From: SABI01 sp963663665
Lineage (GTDB): Bacteria > Spirochaetota > Spirochaetia > Sphaerochaetales > Sphaerochaetaceae
DNA length: 64,000 nucleotides
NCBI GenBank assembly: GCA_963663665.2
Contig: CAXXKP010000010.1
Location: 62,001-126,000, forward strand
Direction: 5' to 3'
Positions 26,211 through 35,634 of the stretch are shown piece after piece. The stretch's first letter is position 1. Each line of letters starts with the position of its first letter. A model generated the notes under the pieces. The model searched no databases. It was not told the DNA's origin and worked only from the letters and a program-made list of their open reading frames with translations. The position numbers and the translations under genes were made by a program.

Positions 26211-27881
26211 ATGAGAAAAGAATTATTAGCAGGTGTAGATTTTGGAACGGATTCAGTACGAGTGTTACTATGTAATGCTAAAAATGGGAAAGAAGTCTCT
26301 CATGGGGTAAGTCTCTATCATAGTTGGGGCTTGAAAAAATATTGTAATCCCTCAAAAAGCATCTATAGGCAACATGCTAAAGATTATTTACATTCATTGA
26401 CAAATGCCTTTAGTGATGCATTGAATAATGCGTATGTGAATGCAGGGTTAGATATAGTTGGAATTGCAGTTGATACTACGGGTTCTACTCCATGCCCTGT
26501 AGATGAAGAGGGAACACCCTTATGCCTGTTACCAAATTTTAGTGAGAATCCTCATGCGATGTTTCATCTTTGGAAAGATCATTCATCAATTGAGGAGGCA
26601 AAAGAGATACATGAGAGATTCAGTACTTGGGAGATAGATTATACTAAATACCAAGGGGTGTATTCTTCTGAATGGTTTTGGGCTAAAATACTTCATACAA
26701 TTAGAACAGATGAGCTTATAAAAAAACATGCATACACGTGGGTTGAACACTCTGATTGGATTGCTGGCCTTCTGATAGGGAATACCCATCCTGCTGTTCT
26801 TTATAGAGGTTCATGTGGAGCAGGACATAAGGCATTATTCAATAGTGAGTTTGGAGGACTTCCAAGTAGAGATTGTCTTGAAACATTAGATCCCTATTTA
26901 GCGACTATATTTGATAGATATCCTCACGTTATCGTTCCAGCAGGAACAGCTTTGGGAAAGATTAGCCCAACGTGGGCAGAGATTCTCAACGTAAATAAAG
27001 ATGCTATCATTGGTATGGGATCCTTTGATGCCCACGCTGGTGGAGTTGGTGCAGGAATAAAACTTGGAACCATGGTTAAAGTATTAGGAACATCAACAGT
27101 AGACCTTGTCATAGAGACCAGAAACAAAGTTCAGGGGAAAAATCTTAAAGAAATATGTGGGCAAGCAGAGGATTCTATAGTTCCAGGTTATATGGGGTTG
27201 GAAATGAGCCAGCCTGCTTTTGGTGATTCGTATAATTGGATTAAGGGAATCGGATTATGGGCTCTCTCTCAAAAGAGTCTATTTGAGAGCGTGATTTCAC
27301 GTGAAGAACATGAAAAATTGGTCTCTCACATAGAAAAAAACTTCATTAAAGATATTGAAGCAAAAGCTACTTCATATATTTACCACGATGAATTGGCTCT
27401 TGATTGGTTTAATGGAAGACGATACCCATCTTTGAATGAACACGTAAAATCAATACTTGCAAATCTTAGTCTAAGCAGTGACCTGCCTGCCTTGTATTGT
27501 GCGGTAGTAAAAGGGACTGTTTTTGGAAGTCGAAGAATATTTGAATCCTTACTTGATAATGGAATTAACGTGGACAATATCATTGCGGTTGGGGGAATAG
27601 CAGAGAAATCCTCTTTTGTCATGCAAATGCTTAGTGATGCAATGAAAGTACCAATTCAAGTATCAACAGAGAAACAAGTGTGTGCGAAGGGAGCTGCAAT
27701 CTATGCGAGCGTTGCTGCTGGCATATTTAAGAATATTCCTGAATGCCAACAGAAATATTGTAGTTCATTTGGAAAAACCTATTATCCGAATCCTGAGATG
27801 TTTGCTCTCTATGATAAGCAATATCAGCAGTACCTTGCTTCTGGTGAATTGAGTGAGTCTCTTGCCAATCAGCGACTGTGA
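26211..27881 (+). CDS. araB: Ribulokinase (FGGY family)
   Basis: A 556-residue FGGY kinase with the signature of ribulokinases: GVDFGTDSVRVLL at the start, VDTTGSTPCPVD, LWKDHSS, EWFWAKI, VEHSDWIAG, RGSCGAGHKAL, GMGSFDAHAGGVGAG, KVLGTSTVDLVI and a C-terminal AVGGIAEKSSFVMQML. Characterised ribulokinases accept both L- and D-ribulose, so the product could be either ribulose 5-phosphate. No L-ribulose-5-phosphate epimerase is nearby, while transketolase is, which fits D-ribulose or D-xylulose entry into the pentose phosphate pathway. Last gene of the plus-strand operon. Confidence 0.9.
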   Translation: MRKELLAGVDFGTDSVRVLLCNAKNGKEVSHGVSLYHSWGLKKYCNPSKSIYRQHAKDYLHSLTNAFSDALNNAYVNAGLDIVGIAVDTTGSTPCPVDEEGTPLCLLPNFSENPHAMFHLWKDHSSIEEAKEIHERFSTWEIDYTKYQGVYSSEWFWAKILHTIRTDELIKKHAYTWVEHSDWIAGLLIGNTHPAVLYRGSCGAGHKALFNSEFGGLPSRDCLETLDPYLATIFDRYPHVIVPAGTALGKISPTWAEILNVNKDAIIGMGSFDAHAGGVGAGIKLGTMVKVLGTSTVDLVIETRNKVQGKNLKEICGQAEDSIVPGYMGLEMSQPAFGDSYNWIKGIGLWALSQKSLFESVISREEHEKLVSHIEKNFIKDIEAKATSYIYHDELALDWFNGRRYPSLNEHVKSILANLSLSSDLPALYCAVVKGTVFGSRRIFESLLDNGINVDNIIAVGGIAEKSSFVMQMLSDAMKVPIQVSTEKQVCAKGAAIYASVAAGIFKNIPECQQKYCSSFGKTYYPNPEMFALYDKQYQQYLASGELSESLANQRL

Positions 27882-28479
27882 TAATTGAATGGTTAGAGTA
27901 AAAAAAATCACGGTCAGGTACCTCTTTATAGAGATTATTAGCAATCCTCTTAAACACGGTAAAGGACAAATAGGGTAATAACGTTGTTTCAAAAAGGATT
28001 ATTTCGCTCTCAATCGGGACCTTCTTCAGTGTGGACAATCGTTATTGCTACTAATTTAAAACAATAGACGGGGATGAATATTACTAAATGGTAATAATTG
28101 AGTTTCCTAAATCAAGCAACCTTTTCTCTCGCCATTCAAGAAAATTCATCTTCTCTAAAATAGATCTCTTCCTACATAAACCTTTATTATCCTAGCCCTC
28201 CTACAGCGAGACCTCCCTTTAAAATAAAAATCTTAATTTTCTTTCAGAGTCCATCTAGCGATTACCTGCTCATGACCAACAAAAGAGATAGCTTGTGATA
28301 ATAAGTATAAAGAGTGAGTGCAGCAATAATGCATTTTTATTATGAGTAATAGAAAGAAGCCTAGATAGAGTTACTAAAGAAGTCCAATACAAACGCGATG
28401 ATAATGTACCTTATATTGTATACATGAAAATTCTATATGACATTCTTTTTAAGAGTATAAGAGGTTTGTCACAGTATTT
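27882..28479. other. Convergent intergenic region, no gene seen
   Basis: About 600 AT-rich bases between two convergent operons. No open frame with protein-like character, no tRNA and no strong terminator could be found. Confidence 0.5.
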
Positions 28480-29664
28480 TTATTTTCCTATTGCTCTACA
28501 TGCTACTCCGTCAGTAATTATCGTGAATATGCCCTGAGAGGGAGGGATGAATACACTCATCCCTTTGCTGAGCGTAATATTTTCTTCTCCCGATGATATT
28601 GTTGCACTTCCTTCTGTAACAAGGATAATGCTCAATAAATTGTCGGTGATGGTAAAATTCCCATTTTCTAAAATAGCGAGTTCAAATATTTCATTAGGTG
28701 TGTTGATATGCGTTCCACTGATTTTTTGTATTGTGGTTAATTTTCTTACTTTTGTCTCTTTCGCTATCATAATTTTCATGAGTTCTTCTACATCTATGTG
28801 CTTAGTAGTAAGGCCTGCCCTGAGGATATTATCTGAGTTGGTCATAAGCTCAATTCCTTCGCCTTTCACATACGCATGGATTATTTGAGGCATAAGGTAG
28901 ATTGATTCACCTTCATTTAAGTAAACCACATTCAGGAGGAAAGGGGCGAAGACTCCTGGATCAACTCCATAATCTTCAATGGCGGTTAATGCAATTTCTA
29001 CAGATGTTAAAAAGTTCCTATGAGAACTCTTTTTATAATAGTCCTTTTTAAGGTTCCTTTTATATTCATCTATTAATATAGTGAGTTCTTGTTTATTCAT
29101 TGTATAGAGGGTGTGAAAGATTGAAGAAATGTCTTCACAATGAGAAAAATGATGCTGATAATAGGTTGGAATTAAGCGTTTCAAATCACACTGAATCTCT
29201 TTTATGTTTCTAAAACCCAACATTGCAGTCATGGGGGAAAGTGCATAGAGCATTTCAGCTTTTTCATTACTATCTTGGTAATTCAAATACTCACTGCTCG
29301 TTGATAGTCTTTTTTGTGCTTCATCATTGTAGCCAGATATTGCTTGCTCCGTAGTTGGATGCACCTGAATAGAAAGTGGTTTTTCAATAGCCATTACCTT
29401 TAGAAGGAATGGGAAGGTTAAGTGTTTGCCGAGGAGAAATGGATTCTCTTTTAGTAATTCATCTAACGAAATATTGTGTGTGATAAGAGATGGTCCATTT
29501 GGATGTGTTCCAAACCAAAGTTCTCCTATTAATTTTTCTTTCTTGGTAGTTATATTGTCTTTTCCCTGTACAAGAGATTGGATTAACTTGCTAGAACCCC
29601 ATGGATATTCCTTCATTACACCACTTATTTTAAATATTTTCATATGTTCTTTATTTGAGTTCAT
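28480..29664 (-). CDS. manA: Mannose-6-phosphate isomerase, class I
   Basis: A 394-residue type I phosphomannose isomerase. YPWGSSKLIQSL, GELWFGTHPNGPS, KVMAIEKPLSIQVHP (zinc ligands Q and H) and the downstream GEGIELMTNSDNILRAGLTTK are the family's hallmarks; a C-terminal cupin follows. An alternative ATG at 29643 would remove seven residues. It interconverts mannose 6-phosphate and fructose 6-phosphate. It is the last gene of a minus-strand operon that also encodes PFK, NagA, a LacI regulator and PGI. Confidence 0.93.
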   Translation of the reverse strand: MNSNKEHMKIFKISGVMKEYPWGSSKLIQSLVQGKDNITTKKEKLIGELWFGTHPNGPSLITHNISLDELLKENPFLLGKHLTFPFLLKVMAIEKPLSIQVHPTTEQAISGYNDEAQKRLSTSSEYLNYQDSNEKAEMLYALSPMTAMLGFRNIKEIQCDLKRLIPTYYQHHFSHCEDISSIFHTLYTMNKQELTILIDEYKRNLKKDYYKKSSHRNFLTSVEIALTAIEDYGVDPGVFAPFLLNVVYLNEGESIYLMPQIIHAYVKGEGIELMTNSDNILRAGLTTKHIDVEELMKIMIAKETKVRKLTTIQKISGTHINTPNEIFELAILENGNFTITDNLLSIILVTEGSATISSGEENITLSKGMSVFIPPSQGIFTIITDGVACRAIGK

Positions 29665-29667
29665 GCT

Positions 29668-30852
29668 TTATTCTCGCACTCTTTCTCTGTTAGCGAAATT
29701 AGCTAAGGGTTCTCCTATTAAGGGAGTGACCCACTCTTTAAATTCATTTGTAACTGATTTGTTTTCATTATCAATAAATCTGAGATCTAACTTCTTTTCA
29801 TGAAGCATTACTTCTGTGATAGGGATATGAATTATGTTTGTTTTGTAAGGAGATGTTGATACTCTTTCGAATCCAATCATAATTTCACTCACACCGTGAA
29901 GAATTGCTTTTACTGCTTCTATTCCTGCTTCTATTGCTTCTTCTCTATCTGTTGAGGATTGAAAAGCAATACTAGATCTTCCTAAAATTCCAGGTTTTTC
30001 ACTTCTTGCCTTGATTCCTAACCTTTGTACTACTAAGTTTGAAAGGAAAGCTGAAACATCTCCATAATAGAGACTCCTGCCTACTTTGAAAATAGGGGGA
30101 ACTATTACCTCTCCAAGAGGGTTCCTTAACCCTTCACTTGCAACAACAACAACGCCACCATAATTTTTGTAGAGATTTTCCACTCTTTGTAAAAAGTCTT
30201 CTTCAATAAATGGAACTTCTGGTAGATAGATAAGATGAGGTCCCATAGAAGCGATTTCTTGTTTAGCAAGAATACTACTTGCAGTAAGCCAACCAGCATT
30301 TCTACCCATGCTCTCAATAATAGAAACATGGATAGGAAGGGATGCCACATCATAACTTAATTCTTGTACGGTGGATGCAAGGTAGCGAGCAGCACTTCCA
30401 AACCCAGGAGCATGATCTGTGATCGCAATATCATTATCAACAGTTTTAGGAATTCCTACTACTTTTATGTTACGTCCTTTTTTGTGGTTTTTTAAAGTAG
30501 CAGAGAGTTTGCCACAAGTATCCATTGACCCGTTTCCCCCATTAAAAAGGACGCCGGTTATATCATTGTCAATAATTTTATTAGCTATTTTCTCATAATC
30601 AGATTCTTCGAGATGATACCTGCTTGTTCCTATAAATGAAGACGGAGTAGCAGGAAGTAGAGATATCTTTTGCTCACTAAGAGTTAATAGATCAAGGAAG
30701 TTCTCATCAAGTATTCCTTTAGTTCCCCCAATGGCTGCATATAAGTGTTCTATTTGAGTATGCTTTTTTACTTCTTGGATTACGCCATAAAGAGAAGCAT
30801 TCATTACTGCAGTTGGAGCTCCTCCGTGAACAATTAATATATTATCTTTCAT
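29668..30852 (-). CDS. 6-phosphofructokinase, probably pyrophosphate-dependent
   Basis: A 394-residue PfkA-superfamily enzyme: HGGAPTAVMNASLYGVI, NGGNGSMDTC, PKTVDNDIAITDHAPGFGSA, ESMGRNAGWLTA. In ATP-dependent enzymes the PKTVDND position normally has G instead of K and the first motif has GGDGS; the lysine points to pyrophosphate as phosphoryl donor, although some ATP enzymes of this group also have it. It phosphorylates fructose 6-phosphate. It overlaps nagA by four bases and has four bases to manA, so expression is tied to amino-sugar use. Confidence 0.88.
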   Translation of the reverse strand: MKDNILIVHGGAPTAVMNASLYGVIQEVKKHTQIEHLYAAIGGTKGILDENFLDLLTLSEQKISLLPATPSSFIGTSRYHLEESDYEKIANKIIDNDITGVLFNGGNGSMDTCGKLSATLKNHKKGRNIKVVGIPKTVDNDIAITDHAPGFGSAARYLASTVQELSYDVASLPIHVSIIESMGRNAGWLTASSILAKQEIASMGPHLIYLPEVPFIEEDFLQRVENLYKNYGGVVVVASEGLRNPLGEVIVPPIFKVGRSLYYGDVSAFLSNLVVQRLGIKARSEKPGILGRSSIAFQSSTDREEAIEAGIEAVKAILHGVSEIMIGFERVSTSPYKTNIIHIPITEVMLHEKKLDLRFIDNENKSVTNEFKEWVTPLIGEPLANFANRERVRE

Positions 30853-32000
30853 ACATTCCTATCCTTAGAATACATAATTTGCCCATTTGCTATAGTGAAC
30901 ACTACTTCAGTGTTTTTATTTATTGCTGTGATATCAGCAATAAAATTTGTTTTTATCTTACCTCTCTGTTTCGTCAGCCCTAGCATTTCAAGCGCATTCG
31001 TACTTACGAGAGAAATAAGTTCGTTAATTGGTCTTTTGGTAAACTTTTCTAGATTTCTCAAAGCCTTATCTAAGGTTAGAGTAGAACCAGCTCTTATTCC
31101 ATTAAGGAGTTTTGCATCCCCATTTTCTACTACTATGGTATTTTTCCCAAGTGTATAGAATCCATCTATGCAACCTGCTGCCATAAGTGAATCTGTTACT
31201 GCAATCATTTTGTCTGTTCCCTTAATTTTAAGAAGGAGACGAATAAGGGCAGGGTGTAGGTGAAATCCATCACATATCATCTCACAATAAGTGTCGGCTT
31301 CAAGTGCTGCAGTCATAATCCCAGGAACATGCCTGTGGAGCATCTCCATAGCATTCATAATGTGGGTGGTACTTAATGCTCCCATTTCTATAGATTCTTT
31401 TGCCTCTTCATAGGTTGCGTTTGAGTGTCCAATCGATACAACTATCCCTTGCACCATGAGCTCTTTTATTAATTGTTTAGAACTAGGAAGTTCAGGTGCT
31501 AAGGTAATTATCTTAATTTGTCCTCTAGCAGATTTTTGGAATTCATTAAAAAGTTCGATACTAGGCTCTTTTAAGTATTCTTCATTCATAGCACCTCTAT
31601 AGAGAATGCTTAAAAAAGGACCTTCTAAGTGGATTCCCCTTAAATTTGGAGTATCTACACTACTTATGATATCGAGCTGTTTTTTTAGGATATCTATTGA
31701 ATCCGTAACAAGAGTTGCATAGAAAGAAGTAACTCCTTTACTTGCAAAAAAATGGGAGACAGAAATAACTTCTTCTTTACTTGCAGTATTGAAATCGACC
31801 AAATTTCCCCCATGAGTGTGAATATCCACAAAACCAGGAAGGATAGTGAGCTCTTTTGCCTTAATTACTCTGTACTCTTTCTTAATTGGAATTTCTGGGC
31901 TTATTTCTTTAATAACACTATTTTTTATCAAAATATCCTTACGGTGAAAAGATCCTTCGAGAAAAAGAGTGCCCTCTTTAATAAGAATATATTCAGGCAT
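30849..32000 (-). CDS. nagA: N-acetylglucosamine-6-phosphate deacetylase
   Basis: A 383-residue amidohydrolase. Metal and active-site motifs in order: GFVDIHTHGG (about residues 58-67), HLEGPFLS, VSIGHSNATYEEA, STTHIMNAM, CDGFHLHP and the catalytic aspartate in AVTDSLMAAG. These identify NagA, which deacetylates GlcNAc 6-phosphate to glucosamine 6-phosphate. It overlaps the LacI gene by eight bases upstream and the PFK gene by four downstream. A role on a related N-acetyl-hexosamine phosphate is possible. Confidence 0.94.
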   Translation of the reverse strand: MPEYILIKEGTLFLEGSFHRKDILIKNSVIKEISPEIPIKKEYRVIKAKELTILPGFVDIHTHGGNLVDFNTASKEEVISVSHFFASKGVTSFYATLVTDSIDILKKQLDIISSVDTPNLRGIHLEGPFLSILYRGAMNEEYLKEPSIELFNEFQKSARGQIKIITLAPELPSSKQLIKELMVQGIVVSIGHSNATYEEAKESIEMGALSTTHIMNAMEMLHRHVPGIMTAALEADTYCEMICDGFHLHPALIRLLLKIKGTDKMIAVTDSLMAAGCIDGFYTLGKNTIVVENGDAKLLNGIRAGSTLTLDKALRNLEKFTKRPINELISLVSTNALEMLGLTKQRGKIKTNFIADITAINKNTEVVFTIANGQIMYSKDRNV

Positions 32001-33036
32001 TATCTATCCTTCTACAGCTATCCCTCTCGATAAGTGAGAAGGGGAGGTTAACTTGGATGCAATACTCTCTTTTACTCTCTAATCTATCAATTAAGATTTT
32101 AACTGCAAGACGGCCTAATTCTTTTTTAGGAACATCAATTGTAGTAAGAGCTGGTTTTAAATAAGCGACATTATCAATATTATCAAATCCTATCACACTC
32201 ACCTCTTGAGGGACCTTTATATGGTGTTCATCTAGAGCTTTCATCACTCCCATTGCAACAGTATCATTTCCACAACAAATTGCAGTTGGGAGAGTCCCTT
32301 TTTTAATAAGAGAATTCATGCTTTCGTACCCTTCCGTAGCCGTGAGAATGGTGTCGATGATAAACTCTTCGCGAATAGGAAGGCTATGAGAATTCATAGC
32401 TTCGAGATATCCACTAAAACGGTGTTCATTAAATACAGCATTCTTCTTTTGAGTTGGTCCAATAAAGGCAATCTTTTTATGACCCAGTGAAATTAAATAT
32501 TCAACTGCGGTGACTACCCCCTCATGGGCATCACAGAGTACTTCATCAATATCATTTCCAATTTTGTTTATTCCGGCATACACAAGATAGGGAATAGTTT
32601 GTTTAAGTAATTTGATATTATCATAAGTAGTTCGACCTAACATAATCGCACAATCAAGATGTGCTGTTTCTAAAAATTGCATAAACCCAGGATCTTTAAT
32701 ATTCACAACAAAGAAATTATGACTAAAAGAGGGACCAAGACGGTGAATTTCTTCTTGAATCCCAGTTAACAGAGATGAAAAGAAAGGAGAGACATAGCTT
32801 TCATATTGGCTTGTTAGCACACACCCAATAGCGTATTGCTTTTCGCTATTCATGATCCCTCTATGGTGAAGAGGACCCATCTTTTGAGCAAAATATCCTA
32901 ATTCCTCTGCAACTTTATAGACTTTTTCAACAGTTGCATCATTACTCTTTCGACTTGTATCACGGGAAAGTATACGGGAGACCGTTGAAATACTTACACC
33001 ACTCTCTCTTGCAATATCTTTTAATTTAACACCCAT
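31993..33036 (-). CDS. LacI-family transcriptional regulator
   Basis: A 347-residue repressor with the LacI helix-turn-helix at the N-terminus (VKLKDIARESGVSISTVSRI) and an effector domain (YAIGCVLTSQYESYVSPFF, CGNDTVAMGVMKALDEH, VSVIGFDNIDNVAYLKPALT). A good ribosome site GGGAG precedes ATG 33036. It lies inside the amino-sugar operon between pgi and nagA, so it is made with the pathway and probably represses the divergent promoters at 37.3 kb. Confidence 0.93.
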   Translation of the reverse strand: MGVKLKDIARESGVSISTVSRILSRDTSRKSNDATVEKVYKVAEELGYFAQKMGPLHHRGIMNSEKQYAIGCVLTSQYESYVSPFFSSLLTGIQEEIHRLGPSFSHNFFVVNIKDPGFMQFLETAHLDCAIMLGRTTYDNIKLLKQTIPYLVYAGINKIGNDIDEVLCDAHEGVVTAVEYLISLGHKKIAFIGPTQKKNAVFNEHRFSGYLEAMNSHSLPIREEFIIDTILTATEGYESMNSLIKKGTLPTAICCGNDTVAMGVMKALDEHHIKVPQEVSVIGFDNIDNVAYLKPALTTIDVPKKELGRLAVKILIDRLESKREYCIQVNLPFSLIERDSCRRIDNA

Positions 33037-33064
33037 GTATATCTCCCAATTATATATGTCGCTC

Positions 33065-34348
33065 TCATCGTATCTGTTTCCCTAAAGAAGAGTACATATT
33101 CTTTTTATATAGTTCTACACCCTCTTGGTTAAAAGGATTTACATCCATTATAGTGCAACTTGCATACACACTAAAGAGAAAAAACCAATAAAGAGAGCCA
33201 AGAGTCTTCTCATTCAGGGGATTTGCTGTCTCGATAGTGAAAGAAGGTACACCTTCTTCAGTGTGAGCCTTTAAGGCAGCCTTTTGGACGATAGTGTTTA
33301 AGTCCTTGAAATTCTTGTTCGTTAGATAATCAAAACCATCCTTTTCAATTGAATCTTTGATTATAGTATCTTTTGTATCATAGTAGGTAATTAGGTGTGT
33401 CTCTAATACATTTTTTGGCCCCATTTGAATCCATTGACCTAGAGCATGTAAATCTTCAGAGAAGGAAAATGAGAGGGGAAATAAGACTTCATCAGTTTTT
33501 CCTTCACTCTCTCCAAAGAGTTGAACCCACCACCTTCCAAATTCTTTTAAATCAGGTTCGAAAGTTACTAAACTTTCCATTTTGATCCCTTGTTGAAGTA
33601 AGAGATAACGAGAAGCAGCATACATTACTGCGCTATTAGAAATAAGAGGAGTAGTAGTGAGTTCTTCCCTCATATCCTTTGCTCCCTCTATCATAGAATC
33701 AATATCAACGCCACTCACTTTTAAGGGGAATAGAGCAACAGAGGAGAGCACGCTGAATCTTCCTCCTATTTCTGCAGGGAAAGGAAGAAAATGGTAATGA
33801 TACTTAGTAGCCATCTCATATAATTGACCGCTACCATAGGAACCTGTGACTATGATTCTTGTACGATAATCATTCCCATATTTTTTCTTCATCTCTTCTC
33901 TTAGTATTCTAAAGGTTATACCGGGTTCCAATGTATTGAAATCTTTAGCTATTACATTAAGAGTTATCTCTTGTGAATGGATGAGATCTATGGCATCTAA
34001 AAGTTGTTGGTTGCTTAGGCTATCACCTGCAAAGTAGAGAGTAGTTGGACTTTGTGTATTTCTGCCTAACACTTGTAGTGCGCTCATTGCCCCTCTGTTA
34101 GAGCCTCCTATACCGATGACTATCATCACAGATGAGATGCCATTAACATAATCAGCAAGTTTATTTATCTGTTTGAGAATATCGAGAGGAATACTCTTCT
34201 CAAGATCAAACCAACCTAATGAAGTCGAATGTTCAGTACTTCCTTTTTGAACTTTGGTGAGCGCTGTTTTGTTTTCCTCAATTATGAGTTGTATAGATTG
34301 CTCACTCAAGTAGGAATGAGAAGTGAGAGGATTAAATGATATGAGCAT
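33065..34348 (-). CDS. pgi: Glucose-6-phosphate isomerase
   Basis: A 427-residue PGI of the shorter bacterial type. VIGIGGSNRGAMSAL, IIVTGSYGSGQLYEMA, GGRFSVLSSVALFPL, WVQLFGESEGK and DVNPFNQEGVELYKK are the family signatures, including the catalytic glutamate (GESEGK) and the C-terminal lysine. It interconverts glucose 6-phosphate and fructose 6-phosphate. Its place in an amino-sugar operon suggests a dedicated copy; whether the genome has a second is not known from this window. Confidence 0.93.
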   Translation of the reverse strand: MLISFNPLTSHSYLSEQSIQLIIEENKTALTKVQKGSTEHSTSLGWFDLEKSIPLDILKQINKLADYVNGISSVMIVIGIGGSNRGAMSALQVLGRNTQSPTTLYFAGDSLSNQQLLDAIDLIHSQEITLNVIAKDFNTLEPGITFRILREEMKKKYGNDYRTRIIVTGSYGSGQLYEMATKYHYHFLPFPAEIGGRFSVLSSVALFPLKVSGVDIDSMIEGAKDMREELTTTPLISNSAVMYAASRYLLLQQGIKMESLVTFEPDLKEFGRWWVQLFGESEGKTDEVLFPLSFSFSEDLHALGQWIQMGPKNVLETHLITYYDTKDTIIKDSIEKDGFDYLTNKNFKDLNTIVQKAALKAHTEEGVPSFTIETANPLNEKTLGSLYWFFLFSVYASCTIMDVNPFNQEGVELYKKNMYSSLGKQIR

Positions 34349-34381
34349 AGGATATTGATTCTCCAGGTAAGATTGATGGAA

Positions 34382-34420
34382 TGAGAGACAGAATCCTTTT
34401 AATCAGATATCTGCCTCTCA
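34382..34420 (-). other. Intercistronic hairpin between binding protein and pgi
   Basis: TGAGAGACAG (34382-34391) and CTGCCTCTCA (34411-34420) pair over ten bases with one G-T pair, loop 19. No T-run on the minus strand. It may dampen expression of downstream genes relative to the binding protein. Confidence 0.45.
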
Positions 34421-34437
34421 CAAGCACCTATTCGTAT

Positions 34438-35577
34438 TTATTTAATATTTTTAACGGCATTTACAAGGAAAGTGTCGTTGAAGGATTCTTCAAATGTATC
34501 TACTTTATTTCCTTTAGGAACATTTGGAACTCTTACATCATATAGAGCTTTCATGTATTTGTATCCAAGTGCATCTTTATTTGCAAACCAAGCTTGATAC
34601 ATTTGTTTGGTTGGAGCAACCAGGTTTGTTTGGTCAAATGAATTAACAGGTTTTTGAGCAAGCATTTCACCAATACGCATAGCTTCTTCAAGATTATCAC
34701 CTCTCCAAATTACAGCTTCATAAAGCGCATTAATGAAGTTTTGAGCAACCTCAGGACTTTCTTTTAGCCATGCATCACTAGCAACCCATGTTGATGGGAA
34801 AGATTTTTCTGCTGGGAAGTTTCCAACTGTTGTGGCAATTACTTCAACATCTTTATTTGTTTTGATGATAGTACTTGTTGCAGGAGAGAAACCAGCAACG
34901 ATATCCATACCGCCGTTACTAGCCATACCAGCTGGAAGGTTAGAGTTAAGTGTATTAACAACTTCAATTTTGTTTGCATCATTGTTATTAGGCGCATTGT
35001 ACCCAGCCATGTAAGAAGAGGTTTCACTGTGAATCCATACTTGTTGATTGATAGGAAGATCTTCATTAACAATCTCTAATAAAGATTTTAACCAGCCTCC
35101 AGGAGTAGTTCCAACTTCAACATAAACCGTTTTGCCCCTTAAGCCATCTGCAATTTCTACATTGTCATAGGTACCGTTATTGTTAGCATCGGTGAACACA
35201 CCTTTTTTTGCTAACATCATTTCTGCATTTGAAAGACCATCAAGGAAGACAAATGAGAGTGAATTACCGTTACCATCAATTGGATTCCAAGCAACACCGG
35301 CCCCAATATAGCCAACATCAAGCGTTCTATTATCACTTCTCATCGCAGTCATTTCGGCAGGACCACTTTCAACAATTGTGAATACAGGCTTAATTCCATA
35401 TTTTGTAAAAAACCCTTTTTCTGCAGCAACAGCAGCGAGAGGTGTTCCACCTTCGTTTGCGTGAATTCCGATACGCACGGTGGTAAGTTTTTGTGCACCA
35501 GTTTCAGCTTGACCAGCTGCACTTACTAACGAAAGGACACATAGTGCCATTAACAAAATAGCCATTAGTTTTTTCAT
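34438..35577 (-). CDS. NitT/TauT-type ABC transporter binding protein
   Basis: A 379-residue protein started at ATG 35577 after GGAGG. Signal peptide MKKLMAILLMALCVLSLVSA, mature start AGQAET. The fold is that of SsuA/TauA-like binding proteins: RIGIHANEGGTPLAAVAAEK, then GFFTKYGIKPVFTIVESGP, MRSDNRTLDVGYIGAG, GKTVYVEVGTTPGGW. Such transporters usually bring in small anions or aromatic/sulfonate compounds, pyrimidines or nitrate, not sugars. An unusual inserted stretch DANNNGTYDNVEIADG resembles a calcium-binding EF-like loop. Its genes lie at the promoter-proximal end of the amino-sugar operon, so the substrate probably feeds that pathway. Confidence 0.9.
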   Translation of the reverse strand: MKKLMAILLMALCVLSLVSAAGQAETGAQKLTTVRIGIHANEGGTPLAAVAAEKGFFTKYGIKPVFTIVESGPAEMTAMRSDNRTLDVGYIGAGVAWNPIDGNGNSLSFVFLDGLSNAEMMLAKKGVFTDANNNGTYDNVEIADGLRGKTVYVEVGTTPGGWLKSLLEIVNEDLPINQQVWIHSETSSYMAGYNAPNNNDANKIEVVNTLNSNLPAGMASNGGMDIVAGFSPATSTIIKTNKDVEVIATTVGNFPAEKSFPSTWVASDAWLKESPEVAQNFINALYEAVIWRGDNLEEAMRIGEMLAQKPVNSFDQTNLVAPTKQMYQAWFANKDALGYKYMKALYDVRVPNVPKGNKVDTFEESFNDTFLVNAVKNIK

Positions 35578-35634
35578 ACATTCCTCCAAAAAAAACTTAT
35601 CAGATCTCACATCATGTGATCTTTGATTTTTTAT

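Noticed and set aside
27874..27915. Hairpin overlapping the ribulokinase stop codon
   Set aside because: GACTGTGAT and ATCACGGTC pair, but the loop is 24 bases and no T-run follows on the plus strand, so a terminator call is not supported.
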